NCBI GenBank assembly: GCA_031296355.1
Contig: JARLFX010000019.1
Span: forward strand, 1 to 6,002
Reading direction: 5' to 3'
DNA: 6,002 nt
Source of the DNA: Acidobacteriaceae bacterium
GTDB taxonomy: Bacteria; Acidobacteriota; Terriglobia; Terriglobales; Acidobacteriaceae
The notes below the pieces were generated by a model. That model worked only from the letters and a program-made list of their open reading frames with translations. It did no database searches and was not told the DNA's origin. Positions 1 to 6,002 of this stretch are shown here, piece by piece (the stretch's first letter is position 1; the number at the start of each line of letters is the position of its first letter). The translations under genes were made by a program, and so were the position numbers.

Positions 1-771
1 GACCTATCGATCAATGTCGCCAAGATGAAGACTCACAAGTTCTCCGGCGTAACCCTTTGCCTCAAGAATGCGATCGGCATCTGCAATGGCAAGGAGTTCA
101 TGCCGCATCGGCGCCCTGGACCGCCGTGCGAGGGAGGCGATTCCTTTCCCTCTCCGCCTTCCCTGAAGTACCGATGGCGGGTGCGAAGAGCGCGTGTGCT
201 TTCTTCGATTGTCGGCCGCCATGTTGCTGCCTGGTCCATTGCGGCGATCAGGCGGCTGGTTCCTCGGCCGTTGCCGCATCTGAGGCCATGGGAGCCGCTC
301 TTTGGCGATTGGTCGGGCAACGACACCATTTGGAGAACCACTGTCGATCTCAATCGCATCTGGCTCAGGAGCAAATCGGCGGGGAATGACAGCCGGCTGG
401 GCGAGGGTAAGATGCTGTGCTTGATCGACGGCGTCCTCGGTATGGATCACGAGGGACCGATGACTGGAATGCCGGTTAACAGCCAGGTCCTGGTGATGGC
501 AAAGGACCCGGTTGCCGCCGATACTCTCGGAGCGCGCCTAATGGGATTCGACCCGCGGAAGATTCCAACAATTCAACGTGCGGCCCAATTGCATGATCCC
601 AGCCTCGGGTTGCCGCTGTCGGAAGACGCCATTCACGGCAACGTGCCCATCGAACAAGCTCGAACCTCGTATTTTCCCTGCCGCGGCTGGGTTGCAGCCC
701 TCAGGGACGGCTGCGATCCTCAGACCCCACACTGCGATGCAAAGGAAGCTCACGCATGCAAGTCGGCGTAA
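1..771 (+). CDS. DUF362 domain-containing protein, C-terminal part (5' end outside window)
   Basis: The frame is open from base 1, so the gene begins before the window; the ATG at 25 is internal, not the start. The 256 visible residues match the DUF362 family: a KMKTHK...GVT...LKN block at residues 8-22, an EGGD element near 44-47, a GNDTIWRT...DLNR block near 107-119, and the hallmark DGVLGMDHEGPMTG segment near 143-156, followed by AKDPVAADTLGARLMGFDP near 167-184. DUF362 proteins are often iron-sulfur proteins of unknown biochemical role. No CxxCxxC ferredoxin motif is visible, although the last 30 residues hold four cysteines (227, 238, 245, 253). Full-length relatives run roughly 350-450 residues, so perhaps a third or more is missing. 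The stop codon lies inside the next gene (16-nt overlap), which implies co-transcription with the glycosyltransferases. The family call is solid; the function is unknown. Confidence 0.85.
   Translation, partial: DLSINVAKMKTHKFSGVTLCLKNAIGICNGKEFMPHRRPGPPCEGGDSFPSPPSLKYRWRVRRARVLSSIVGRHVAAWSIAAIRRLVPRPLPHLRPWEPLFGDWSGNDTIWRTTVDLNRIWLRSKSAGNDSRLGEGKMLCLIDGVLGMDHEGPMTGMPVNSQVLVMAKDPVAADTLGARLMGFDPRKIPTIQRAAQLHDPSLGLPLSEDAIHGNVPIEQARTSYFPCRGWVAALRDGCDPQTPHCDAKEAHACKSA
741..748 (+). promoter_or_regulatory. Ribosome binding site of the first glycosyltransferase
   Basis: AAAGGAAG ends 7 nt before the ATG at 756. It lies inside the 3' end of the DUF362 gene and supports 756 as the true start despite the 16-nt overlap. 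Confidence 0.65.
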
Positions 772-1910
772 ATGCCCTGGGCCAAATTCGCGGTGGAACC
801 CTGGAACACCTTCGCCAGTTACTCGAACACTGGACCGAGTCCATCAAGAGCAGCAGCGATACTCTGATCCTGTTTGCAAGCAACGGCACAATCCAGAGAC
901 TTGGCAGCATTCCCGGCCGGGTGCAAATCGTTCCGGTCGGACTCGGCGATTGGGGCGGCCTCTTTCGCATTGTTGCCGAGCAATTGCTCCTGCCTTGGCT
1001 TGTCTGGCGTCATCGGGTCGATGTGCTGTTTTGTCCGGCCAGCACAATGCCCATGTTTTCTGCTGCGCCCAGTGTCGTGATGCTGCAAAATGCGGCGCCG
1101 TTTCTTCCCGCGCGCGAGTTGCGCAAGTTCGATTTCCCCGTCCGCTTCAGGATGAATGTCTTGCGATGGTTTATCGGCATCTCGGTCAGGCGCGCCGCGG
1201 CGATCGTCTTTCTCAGCAAAACCTTCAAGCGTCTCGTTGCTTCGGAAATCCGAAAGATACGGCCGCTGGACGTCGTCCTCTATCACGCCCGCCCGCAACT
1301 CAAGCATGCGAGCAATGAACAAGTGACGGACCTGACCCGCGCCCTCGGTATCTCGCGGCCCTATCTGCTTTGCGTGTCGCACATCTATCCGTACAAGAAT
1401 CTCATCGAACTGATTCAGGCTTTCGGCCTCATCGGTACATATGCGGTGCAGTTGGTTCTGGTCGGCCAGGCAATCGCGCAGGATAATTACCTGTCCAAAG
1501 TTAAAGAGGCAGCGGAGGCAGCCTCGCGCTTCCCCGGCCAGATCCTGCTTACCGGCGGCCTGCCGCACCAGCAAGTGCAGTTGCTGCTGAAGGGCTGCCT
1601 GGCTTTCGTCTTTCCGTCGACCTGCGAAAACTGTCCCATCGGTCTCATCGAGGCGCTTGCGCATCGTATTCCGATCGCGTGTTCCGAAGTCGGCGTGATG
1701 CCCGAGATCGCGGGCCAGGCGGCCCTGTTGTTCGATCCTTATAGCCCCGAAAAAATTGCTGAAGTCTTGCGGACTCTGATCCTGCAATCCGATGTTCGCG
1801 CGGCGCTCGCAGTCCAGTGCGAACAAGAGTTACTGCGTTTCGGAACGCCCGCGGCGGTCGCCGGCGCCACCTGGCAGGTTCTTTCCCGAGTAGCCAGCTC
1901 CCAAGGATAG
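756..1910 (+). CDS. Glycosyltransferase family 4 (GT-B fold) protein
   Basis: A 384-residue protein, normal length for a GT4 enzyme, with a two-domain GT-B layout. The N-terminal acceptor domain starts with a glycine loop (GQIRGG, residues 9-14) after the first beta strand. The C-terminal nucleotide-sugar domain starts near residue 203 with the strand and loop VSHIYPYKN (207-215), whose Lys-Asn matches the basic pocket that contacts the donor diphosphate. It continues with a VLVG strand (234-237), GGLP (267-270) and the E-x7-E signature E291...E299 in CENCPIGLIEAL, then a P(I/V)-type strand and the EVGVMPEIAG donor-binding segment (311-320). No signal peptide or clear membrane segment is visible, so it probably acts at the cytoplasmic face of the membrane, adding one sugar to a lipid-linked glycan. 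Donor and acceptor cannot be read from the sequence. The start is backed by a good ribosome binding site at 741-748. Confidence 0.9.
   Translation: MQVGVNALGQIRGGTLEHLRQLLEHWTESIKSSSDTLILFASNGTIQRLGSIPGRVQIVPVGLGDWGGLFRIVAEQLLLPWLVWRHRVDVLFCPASTMPMFSAAPSVVMLQNAAPFLPARELRKFDFPVRFRMNVLRWFIGISVRRAAAIVFLSKTFKRLVASEIRKIRPLDVVLYHARPQLKHASNEQVTDLTRALGISRPYLLCVSHIYPYKNLIELIQAFGLIGTYAVQLVLVGQAIAQDNYLSKVKEAAEAASRFPGQILLTGGLPHQQVQLLLKGCLAFVFPSTCENCPIGLIEALAHRIPIACSEVGVMPEIAGQAALLFDPYSPEKIAEVLRTLILQSDVRAALAVQCEQELLRFGTPAAVAGATWQVLSRVASSQG
1903..1908 (+). promoter_or_regulatory. Ribosome binding site of the second glycosyltransferase
   Basis: AAGGAT overlaps the end of the upstream gene and ends 11 nt before the ATG at 1920. 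Spacing is slightly long, but it is the only purine-rich site near this start, and no other plausible start lies between 1920 and the first beta strand of the protein. Confidence 0.45.
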
Positions 1911-1919
1911 CTAACATCG

Positions 1920-3194
1920 ATGAATCAATCCGAATCAATTCGCGCTTTTGAAGAACTTACGAAGGTCCCGCGCAACAATCGCATCTGGTTCATGAGCGAG
2001 CTGTATTGGCCGGAGGATCGGTCGACCGGCTTTCACATCACAACCATCGCGGAGTCGACGGCCGCCACGCTTCCTGTCTCAGTCATTTGCTCGCAGCCGA
2101 CCTATGACACAAAAGGAATTCATCGGCCGGCTGTCGAAACCCGCGCCGGCGTCGCGATCTATCGAACGTGGAACACGAAATTCGACAAGAACAATCTCGT
2201 CTTGCGCCTTCTTAAAGTTCTTACCTTCTGTTTGTCGACCTGTATCATTGGCCTTCGGCGGGTCCGGCGCGGCGATGTGATTGTGTGCGTCACCACGCCG
2301 CCCTTTCTGCCGCTCGTTGCATGGCTCATCAGCGCCGTGCGAAAAAGCAGATATATCGTTCTCGTTTACGATGTGTATCCCGCAATCTTCGCGGCAACCG
2401 GCGTCGTTCGGCCCGATAGCCCTCCCTATCGAGCTACTCAGAGGCTCTATAACTTCATCTACAAACGGGCGCAGGGAATCATCGCCATTGGCCAGGACAT
2501 GGCGGAACGCATCTCCGCAGACTGCCCCGGATTGACGAACAAATTCGAATTGATTCGGAACTGGGCCGACGTTGAATCCATCAAGCCGTCGGCATTTACC
2601 TCGAACCAGTTAGTCAGGCAGTTGGGATTGGCCGATAAGTTCATCGTGCAATATTCGGGAAACATTGGCCGTACCCATGGAACCGAGATCGTGGTTGACG
2701 CGGCCGAGCGTCTTCGCGGCGATCCTGAGATTCACTTCCTGATCATTGGTACCGGAGCAAAGCGGAGATGGCTGGAAGCGGAAGTGAAAAAGAGAACTCT
2801 CGACAACATTACATTTGTCGACTATCAACCGCGAGAAAATCTCGCTGATACGCTCTGCGCTTGCCATGTCGCCCTGGTTACCATGGCGGCCGGAATGCTT
2901 GGCTTGTCCGTTCCAAGCCGCACGTACAACATCATGGCGGCGGGACGGCCTATTATCGCCGTCACCGAGAGCAACTCCGAGATCGGCGCCATGATCTCCA
3001 CGCAGCGAATCGGCTGGGTCGTGAAACCAGGGTGCGCCGATCAATTGGCGGACGCAATTCGTACTGCGCGCCGCTCGCCTGAAGTGTTGGCCGATATGTC
3101 GAGCAGGGCGTCGAAGGCCGCTGTCACCGACTACGCGCGCGCCAAAATTCTGGATCGTTACACCATGACCTTGAGTAAATACCTCGTATCCTGA
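1920..3194 (+). CDS. WbuB-like glycosyltransferase family 4 protein
   Basis: A 424-residue GT-B glycosyltransferase resembling the WbuB group, which transfers an amino or deoxy sugar (N-acetylfucosamine in some E. coli O-antigens) onto lipid-linked intermediates. Residues 1-20 are a short polar extension. The first strand and loop, IWFMSELYWPEDRSTGFH (22-39), are typical of this group. TTPPFLPL (125-132) is followed by a hydrophobic stretch (about 128-140) that may associate with the membrane, then YDVYPAI (150-156). The C-terminal domain has QYSGNIGR (244-251), LIIGTG (274-279), and the group's donor-site segment VPSRTYNIMAAGRPIIA (331-347), followed by ESNSEIG (350-356). The classic E-x7-E is modified here, as usual in WbuB relatives. 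It starts 9 nt after the previous gene, and its stop overlaps the next start by one base. The exact sugar is not determinable; the family is clear. Confidence 0.88.
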   Translation: MNQSESIRAFEELTKVPRNNRIWFMSELYWPEDRSTGFHITTIAESTAATLPVSVICSQPTYDTKGIHRPAVETRAGVAIYRTWNTKFDKNNLVLRLLKVLTFCLSTCIIGLRRVRRGDVIVCVTTPPFLPLVAWLISAVRKSRYIVLVYDVYPAIFAATGVVRPDSPPYRATQRLYNFIYKRAQGIIAIGQDMAERISADCPGLTNKFELIRNWADVESIKPSAFTSNQLVRQLGLADKFIVQYSGNIGRTHGTEIVVDAAERLRGDPEIHFLIIGTGAKRRWLEAEVKKRTLDNITFVDYQPRENLADTLCACHVALVTMAAGMLGLSVPSRTYNIMAAGRPIIAVTESNSEIGAMISTQRIGWVVKPGCADQLADAIRTARRSPEVLADMSSRASKAAVTDYARAKILDRYTMTLSKYLVS

Positions 3195-4180
3195 TGCCGA
3201 CAAATACAATGACACGATCGTTAGTCGCCGCCGTTTCGGGAGCAGACGGTTTTATTGGGCGCAATCTTTGCCAGCGCCTCCGCAAGGATGGATTTACCGT
3301 GCGGCCGATCTACGGTCCTCGCTGGCGGGGTAATCGCGCGGAAAAAGAGCATTGCCTCACGATCGACTTCAATCGGGGGCTTCTTTCCCAACAAGCTCTT
3401 GAGGGGTGCGATGTACTCATTCATCTGGCAGGAATTGCGCACCAGCTCAAGGGAGCCGACGGGGAGGCTATCGAAAGAATCAATGGACATCTTCCGTCCT
3501 CTCTTGCCCTCATAGCGCACCAGGCCGGGGTGCGGCGTTTTGTCTTTTTGAGCTCACTCGCCGTGACACCTTTGCTTGAAAATCGGATCACCGGCAGCGA
3601 AAAGATTCCAGCGTTGAAAGATAAGTATGCCGCCGCGAAGCTGCTGGCTGAATCCAGACTGCGCGAGGTCGCCGGCGAGACAGGAATCGAAACCGTGATT
3701 GTGCGGCCGCCCGCCGTGTATGGGCCGGGTGCGCCGGGACGGCTTTCGCAGCTCATGCGGCTCATTCGGCTTGGTGTTCCCTTTCCATGCGCTCACAACA
3801 AAAGAAGTCTCATTGGCGTTGGAAACCTCGTCAACCTTCTGGTCGTTTGCAGCCATCATGCGCAGGCCGCGGGAGAGACATTTCCCGTCAGCGACTGCGA
3901 GCTCTCGACGAACGAAATCATCCGGTTGATTGCTCAGGGCATGGGAAGAACTCCCGTGTTTCTTCCCATACCAAAATCGTTTGTCATGTTGTGTCTTAAC
4001 GCTCTCAATCAAACGCGCGAAGCAAGCCACTACTTCGACTCTTTCGTAGCGGACAGTGAAGCCGCTGGCCGGCGGCTCGGATGGCGCCCGCTAAAGCCCG
4101 CCTCCGAGGGGCTCATAGAGACAGGCGCGTACTTTGCGAAGTGTCTGCGCAATGGCGCTGCAAATCCCTTGCACGGCTAA
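3194..4180 (+). CDS. Extended-SDR sugar epimerase / 4-ketoreductase, WbpV/Gnu-like
   Basis: A 328-residue NAD(P)-dependent extended short-chain dehydrogenase. The Rossmann glycine motif is G16-A-D-G19-F-I-G22; HLAG lies at 77-80, the catalytic serine region LSSLAV at 119-124, and the catalytic pair Y145-A-A-A-K149. The substrate-domain signature RPPAVYGPG (171-179) and KRSLIGVGNLVNLL (203-216) are characteristic of the subgroup containing WbpV, WreQ and Gnu. Known members reduce a 4-keto-6-deoxy-HexNAc or epimerise HexNAc at C4, on UDP or undecaprenyl diphosphate. Which of these applies here cannot be decided from sequence. Its ATG shares one base with the upstream stop (TGATG), implying translational coupling; no clear ribosome binding site is seen. 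An internal Met at codon 6 (3209) is an alternative start. The partner WbuB-like transferase fits a pathway for a deoxy-amino sugar. Confidence 0.82.
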   Translation: MPTNTMTRSLVAAVSGADGFIGRNLCQRLRKDGFTVRPIYGPRWRGNRAEKEHCLTIDFNRGLLSQQALEGCDVLIHLAGIAHQLKGADGEAIERINGHLPSSLALIAHQAGVRRFVFLSSLAVTPLLENRITGSEKIPALKDKYAAAKLLAESRLREVAGETGIETVIVRPPAVYGPGAPGRLSQLMRLIRLGVPFPCAHNKRSLIGVGNLVNLLVVCSHHAQAAGETFPVSDCELSTNEIIRLIAQGMGRTPVFLPIPKSFVMLCLNALNQTREASHYFDSFVADSEAAGRRLGWRPLKPASEGLIETGAYFAKCLRNGAANPLHG

Positions 4181-4217
4181 GCTTTCCATCTTCCCGCGCC
4201 CAGGGCATCTGTGGCCG

Positions 4218-4237
4218 TGAAGCCGCTTCCGGTTTCA
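4218..4237 (+). other. Candidate RNA stem-loop downstream of the WbpV-like gene
   Basis: An 8-bp stem (4218-4225 with 4230-4237, one G-U pair) closes a CTTC tetraloop, 37 nt after the stop at 4180. No T-rich tract follows, so it is not a classic intrinsic terminator. It could be an attenuating or 3'-end-protecting hairpin, or chance. Confidence 0.35.
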
Positions 4238-4354
4238 AGCACAGCTCTAGCTGGACTCAATCCGCACAGCCAGAAACGCCTCGATAGTGAGTCCCCGCTG
4301 ACAGGCTTTCCGCCTTGCCTTGCGATCCATTTGTTCATTCTTTGCCAAGTGATC

Positions 4355-4366
4355 AGGAGATAGGAG
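4355..4366 (+). promoter_or_regulatory. Doubled ribosome binding site of the 4-epimerase gene
   Basis: AGGAGATAGGAG contains two consecutive Shine-Dalgarno-like cores; the second ends 10 nt before the ATG at 4377. This is the strongest translation signal in the window and fixes the start of the following gene. Confidence 0.65.
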
Positions 4367-4376
4367 TTGCTCAAGC

Positions 4377-5420
4377 ATGAATAATCAGAAAGTTCTCGTC
4401 ACCGGCGGCGCCGGCTTTATCGGGAGTACTCTTGTCGAAAGCTTCTTGCGCGATGGCGCGCAGGTTACTGTCGTCGATAACTTCGATCCGTTCTACGATC
4501 CCGCTGTCAAGTGGTCCAATCTGAGCAGAGCTTTGCAGTCACCTCGGTTCAGGCTATTGAATCTGGACATTCGGAATCTCGATGCTCTTCGAACAAAAGC
4601 CAGAGATGAGTATCAGGTGATTGTTCATCTGGCGGCGAAAGCGGGAGTGCGGCCTTCCATCAACGATCCCGTGAGTTACTACGAAGTCAATGTGGGTGGA
4701 ACGCAAAACCTTCTTGCGGTTGCGCACGAATGGAATGTGCCGCAGTTCGTATTTGCCTCTTCGAGTAGCGTTTACGGCGTGAATCCGAACGTGCCATGGC
4801 GGGAAGACGATCACGTGCTAAAGCCAATCAGCCCCTACGCAAGCACAAAAGTCAGCGGCGAATTGCTCGGGCATGTGTATAGTCACTTGTTCGGCATGCG
4901 CTTTATCGCATTGAGATTCTTTACTGTGTTTGGTCCGCGGCAGCGGCCCGATCTTGCGATCAACAAATTCGCTCGCCTTATTTCATCCGGCACGCCAATT
5001 CCGTTTTATGGAAGCGGAGATTCGCGTCGCGACTACACGTTCGTGGACGATATTGTTGCCGGAATTCGCGCCGCTGCGCGCTACACAGGCAGCATGTACG
5101 AGATATTCAATTTGGGCAATAACCGTACCGTGAGTTTGGCTGAACTCGTGAGTGCCCTGGAAGATATCCTCGGGGTCCGAGCGATTCTCGACAAGCAGCC
5201 AGAGCAGTTGGGGGATGTCCCCCAGACCTGGGCTGACATCTCCAAGGCTCGCGAGTTACTCGGTTACGCTCCGCAAACCGAGATCTACGGCGGGCTGCGC
5301 AAGTTCGTCGAGTGGCAAAATCGACAATCCAGCCTCCATACCGTGAAGCCGGAACCTCGGCTGTGTCCCGTGGTTAATAACCTTCACAGTGAGCTTGGTG
5401 AAGCTGCGCAACTCAGGTGA
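4377..5420 (+). CDS. NAD-dependent epimerase, UDP-glucuronate/UDP-glucose 4-epimerase-like
   Basis: A 347-residue extended SDR. It shows the Rossmann motif TGGAGFIG (9-16, glycines 10, 13, 16), D34 at the end of strand 2 for NAD preference, and VVDNFDPFYDP (32-42), which is typical of UDP-glucuronate 4-epimerases. HLAAKAGVRPS lies at 84-94, the serine cluster ASSSSVYG at 127-134, the catalytic Y154-A-S-T-K158, LRFFTVFGPRQRPD at 179-192, and the sugar-pocket motif YGSGDSRRDYTFVDDI at 211-226. The likely reaction interconverts UDP-GlcA and UDP-GalA, or the uncharged UDP-Glc/UDP-Gal pair, in the cytoplasm to supply sugars to the neighbouring transferases. About 30 polar residues after the catalytic domain (from about 317) have no family motif. 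It is separated from the upstream genes by 196 nt but shares their direction. Family very sure; substrate moderately sure. Confidence 0.87.
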   Translation: MNNQKVLVTGGAGFIGSTLVESFLRDGAQVTVVDNFDPFYDPAVKWSNLSRALQSPRFRLLNLDIRNLDALRTKARDEYQVIVHLAAKAGVRPSINDPVSYYEVNVGGTQNLLAVAHEWNVPQFVFASSSSVYGVNPNVPWREDDHVLKPISPYASTKVSGELLGHVYSHLFGMRFIALRFFTVFGPRQRPDLAINKFARLISSGTPIPFYGSGDSRRDYTFVDDIVAGIRAAARYTGSMYEIFNLGNNRTVSLAELVSALEDILGVRAILDKQPEQLGDVPQTWADISKARELLGYAPQTEIYGGLRKFVEWQNRQSSLHTVKPEPRLCPVVNNLHSELGEAAQLR

Positions 5421-5423
5421 ATT

Positions 5424-5469
5424 GGCAGGCTTCTCAATTTATGCGCATCTCGCGTATCTTCAGCCTGCC
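5424..5469 (+). other. Candidate two-tier stem-loop just after the 4-epimerase stop
   Basis: GGCAGGCT (5424-5431) pairs perfectly with AGCCTGCC (5462-5469). Inside that, 5441-5446 pairs with 5452-5457 (one G-U pair) around a 5-nt loop. It begins 4 nt after the stop codon. No T-tract follows, so it may be an mRNA 3'-end structure, not a terminator, or it may be chance. Confidence 0.35.
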
Positions 5470-5568
5470 TCCTCCAGCTTCGTTTCCCTGCTGCCAGGTC
5501 GCGTATGAAGCCGCAACTCGGTGCGGTTACTCTGATGTTTCCGTGCCAAACCAAAATCTATCTATATT

Positions 5569-5604
5569 TACAAAGAGCCCCGGCCATGGCCGGGGCTCTT
5601 TGTA
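5569..5604. terminator. Perfect-palindrome intrinsic terminator, probably bidirectional
   Basis: The 36-nt segment is a perfect inverted repeat centred between 5586 and 5587. Its GC-rich core GAGCCCCGGCC pairs with GGCCGGGGCTC, flanked by A-rich sequence on the left and T-rich sequence (TTTGTATTT) on the right. On the plus strand it ends the polysaccharide transcript, about 150 nt after the 4-epimerase stop. On the minus strand it lies 16 nt past the stop of the convergent gene. The T-tract is somewhat better on the plus strand. Confidence 0.9.
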
Positions 5605-5620
5605 TTTAAGAAGCGCAGGA

Positions 5621-6002
5621 TTACATCGCGGGCACGAAATTAGGAGCCATCTGCCGGCCATTCGCCGCAAGCAGTTCCGTTGTCCGCGTGGCCATCTCGA
5701 TATAAATCGACGCGGCGCGGGTTACGTTCACGCAGATTCTCTCGGTTGCCTGGCCGAATGCATACTTGACCAGAGCGCTTAGAACGCAAACTCGTATTTG
5801 CATCGCATCGCTACGCAAGGAAGCGAGCAATTCCGGGTCAACCTTGTCGCCATTGCGGGCAGCATAGTCGGCCATCTCCAGCATCACGCGGGCATTCTCA
5901 AACATCGTCCAGAGGCCCTGGACGCCACGAATCAGTTGCCACTTCTCTTCCGCCGTTACGTTGAGGCTGCCGTTCCAAATGGATTGGTCACTCAGACTCC
6001 AC
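5621..6002 (-). CDS. Hypothetical protein, C-terminal part (5' end outside window)
   Basis: The minus-strand frame is open from the right edge to a TAA at 5621-5623, giving 126 visible residues; the ATG at 5905 is probably internal because the frame continues upstream without a stop. I do not recognise the family. The visible part looks largely alpha-helical and soluble, with amphipathic segments such as EEKWQLIRGVQGLWTMFENA, ELLASLRSDAMQIRVCVLSA and VTRAASIYIEMATRTTELLA. No membrane segment, signal peptide or metal-binding motif is seen. It converges on the polysaccharide genes and has its own close terminator, so it belongs to a different transcription unit and probably marks the edge of the cluster. 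Coding is supported by the open frame, the clean stop and the terminator position. Confidence 0.6.
   Translation of the reverse strand, partial: WSLSDQSIWNGSLNVTAEEKWQLIRGVQGLWTMFENARVMLEMADYAARNGDKVDPELLASLRSDAMQIRVCVLSALVKYAFGQATERICVNVTRAASIYIEMATRTTELLAANGRQMAPNFVPAM

Larger units (their letters stand above)
4181..4376 (+). other. Intergenic leader between the two SDR genes
   Basis: This 196-nt gap holds no convincing gene on either strand. It is the only sizeable gap inside the plus-strand gene run. It contains a stem-loop near its 5' end and a doubled ribosome binding site at its 3' end. No convincing -35/-10 promoter pair was found, but the gap length leaves room for a promoter or regulated leader. 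Confidence 0.5.

Noticed and set aside
25..27. ATG at 25 as the start of the DUF362 gene
   Set aside because: The frame stays open to base 1, and this Met sits inside the conserved KMKTHK block that normally lies well inside the protein.
578..1318. Plus-strand 246-codon open frame spanning the DUF362/glycosyltransferase junction
   Set aside because: It lies in a third frame across two genes with clear family motifs; its product is rich in Arg, Pro, Ser and Cys, as expected of out-of-frame reading.
819..1826. Long minus-strand open frame (335 codons) opposite the first glycosyltransferase
   Set aside because: The plus strand has full GT4 signatures with a good ribosome binding site; the minus-strand product is low in hydrophobic core patterns and is a GC-driven antisense shadow.
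2610..3215. Minus-strand 201-codon open frame opposite the second glycosyltransferase
   Set aside because: It is antisense to the well-supported donor-binding domain of the WbuB-like gene and has no motif of its own.
4315..4343. Possible sigma-70-like promoter (TTGCCT / TTGCGA as -35) ahead of the 4-epimerase
   Set aside because: No acceptable -10 box is found at 16-18 nt spacing; the downstream sequence is only generally T-rich.
5417..5782. Plus-strand 121-codon open frame starting with GTG overlapping the 4-epimerase stop
   Set aside because: It runs straight through the perfect terminator palindrome and into the convergent minus-strand gene, and its product has no recognisable motif.

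Overview
The window is a stretch of a bacterial surface-polysaccharide (exopolysaccharide or O-antigen type) gene cluster. It holds five genes on the plus strand, followed by one convergent gene on the minus strand. The plus-strand genes are moderately GC-rich and tightly packed. The DUF362 subfamily at the left edge, together with this mix of glycosyltransferases and sugar-nucleotide epimerases, resembles soil Acidobacteriota. That assignment is an inference from protein style; no marker gene is present to fix the taxon.

Left part (1-4180): a run of four genes that look co-transcribed. The first is the C-terminal part of a DUF362 protein whose start lies before the window. Its end overlaps by 16 nt the start of a GT-B fold, GT4-type glycosyltransferase (756-1910). 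After a 9-nt gap comes a second GT4 enzyme of the WbuB-like type (1920-3194). Its stop codon overlaps by one base the ATG of an extended-SDR sugar epimerase/4-ketoreductase of the WbpV/Gnu-like group (3194-4180).

Middle (4181-4376): a 196-nt gap with no gene. It has a small stem-loop soon after the upstream stop and a strong doubled ribosome binding site just before the next gene. That gene (4377-5420) is an extended-SDR NAD-dependent epimerase most like UDP-glucuronate/UDP-glucose 4-epimerases.

Right part (5421-6002): a 200-nt convergent intergenic region. It holds a candidate stem-loop just after the epimerase stop and then a perfect 36-nt palindrome (5569-5604), which is almost certainly a transcription terminator, probably serving both strands. 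Beyond it is the C-terminal part of an unrecognised helical protein on the minus strand, whose start lies past the right edge.

Together, the two epimerase/reductase genes would prepare activated sugars (probably a 4-epimerised hexose or uronic acid, and an N-acetylated or deoxy sugar), and the two glycosyltransferases would add sugars to a lipid-linked repeat unit. The DUF362 protein has no established role in this pathway, and its tight coupling to the first glycosyltransferase is the most interesting feature here. I saw no CRISPR array, mobile element, tRNA or rRNA.
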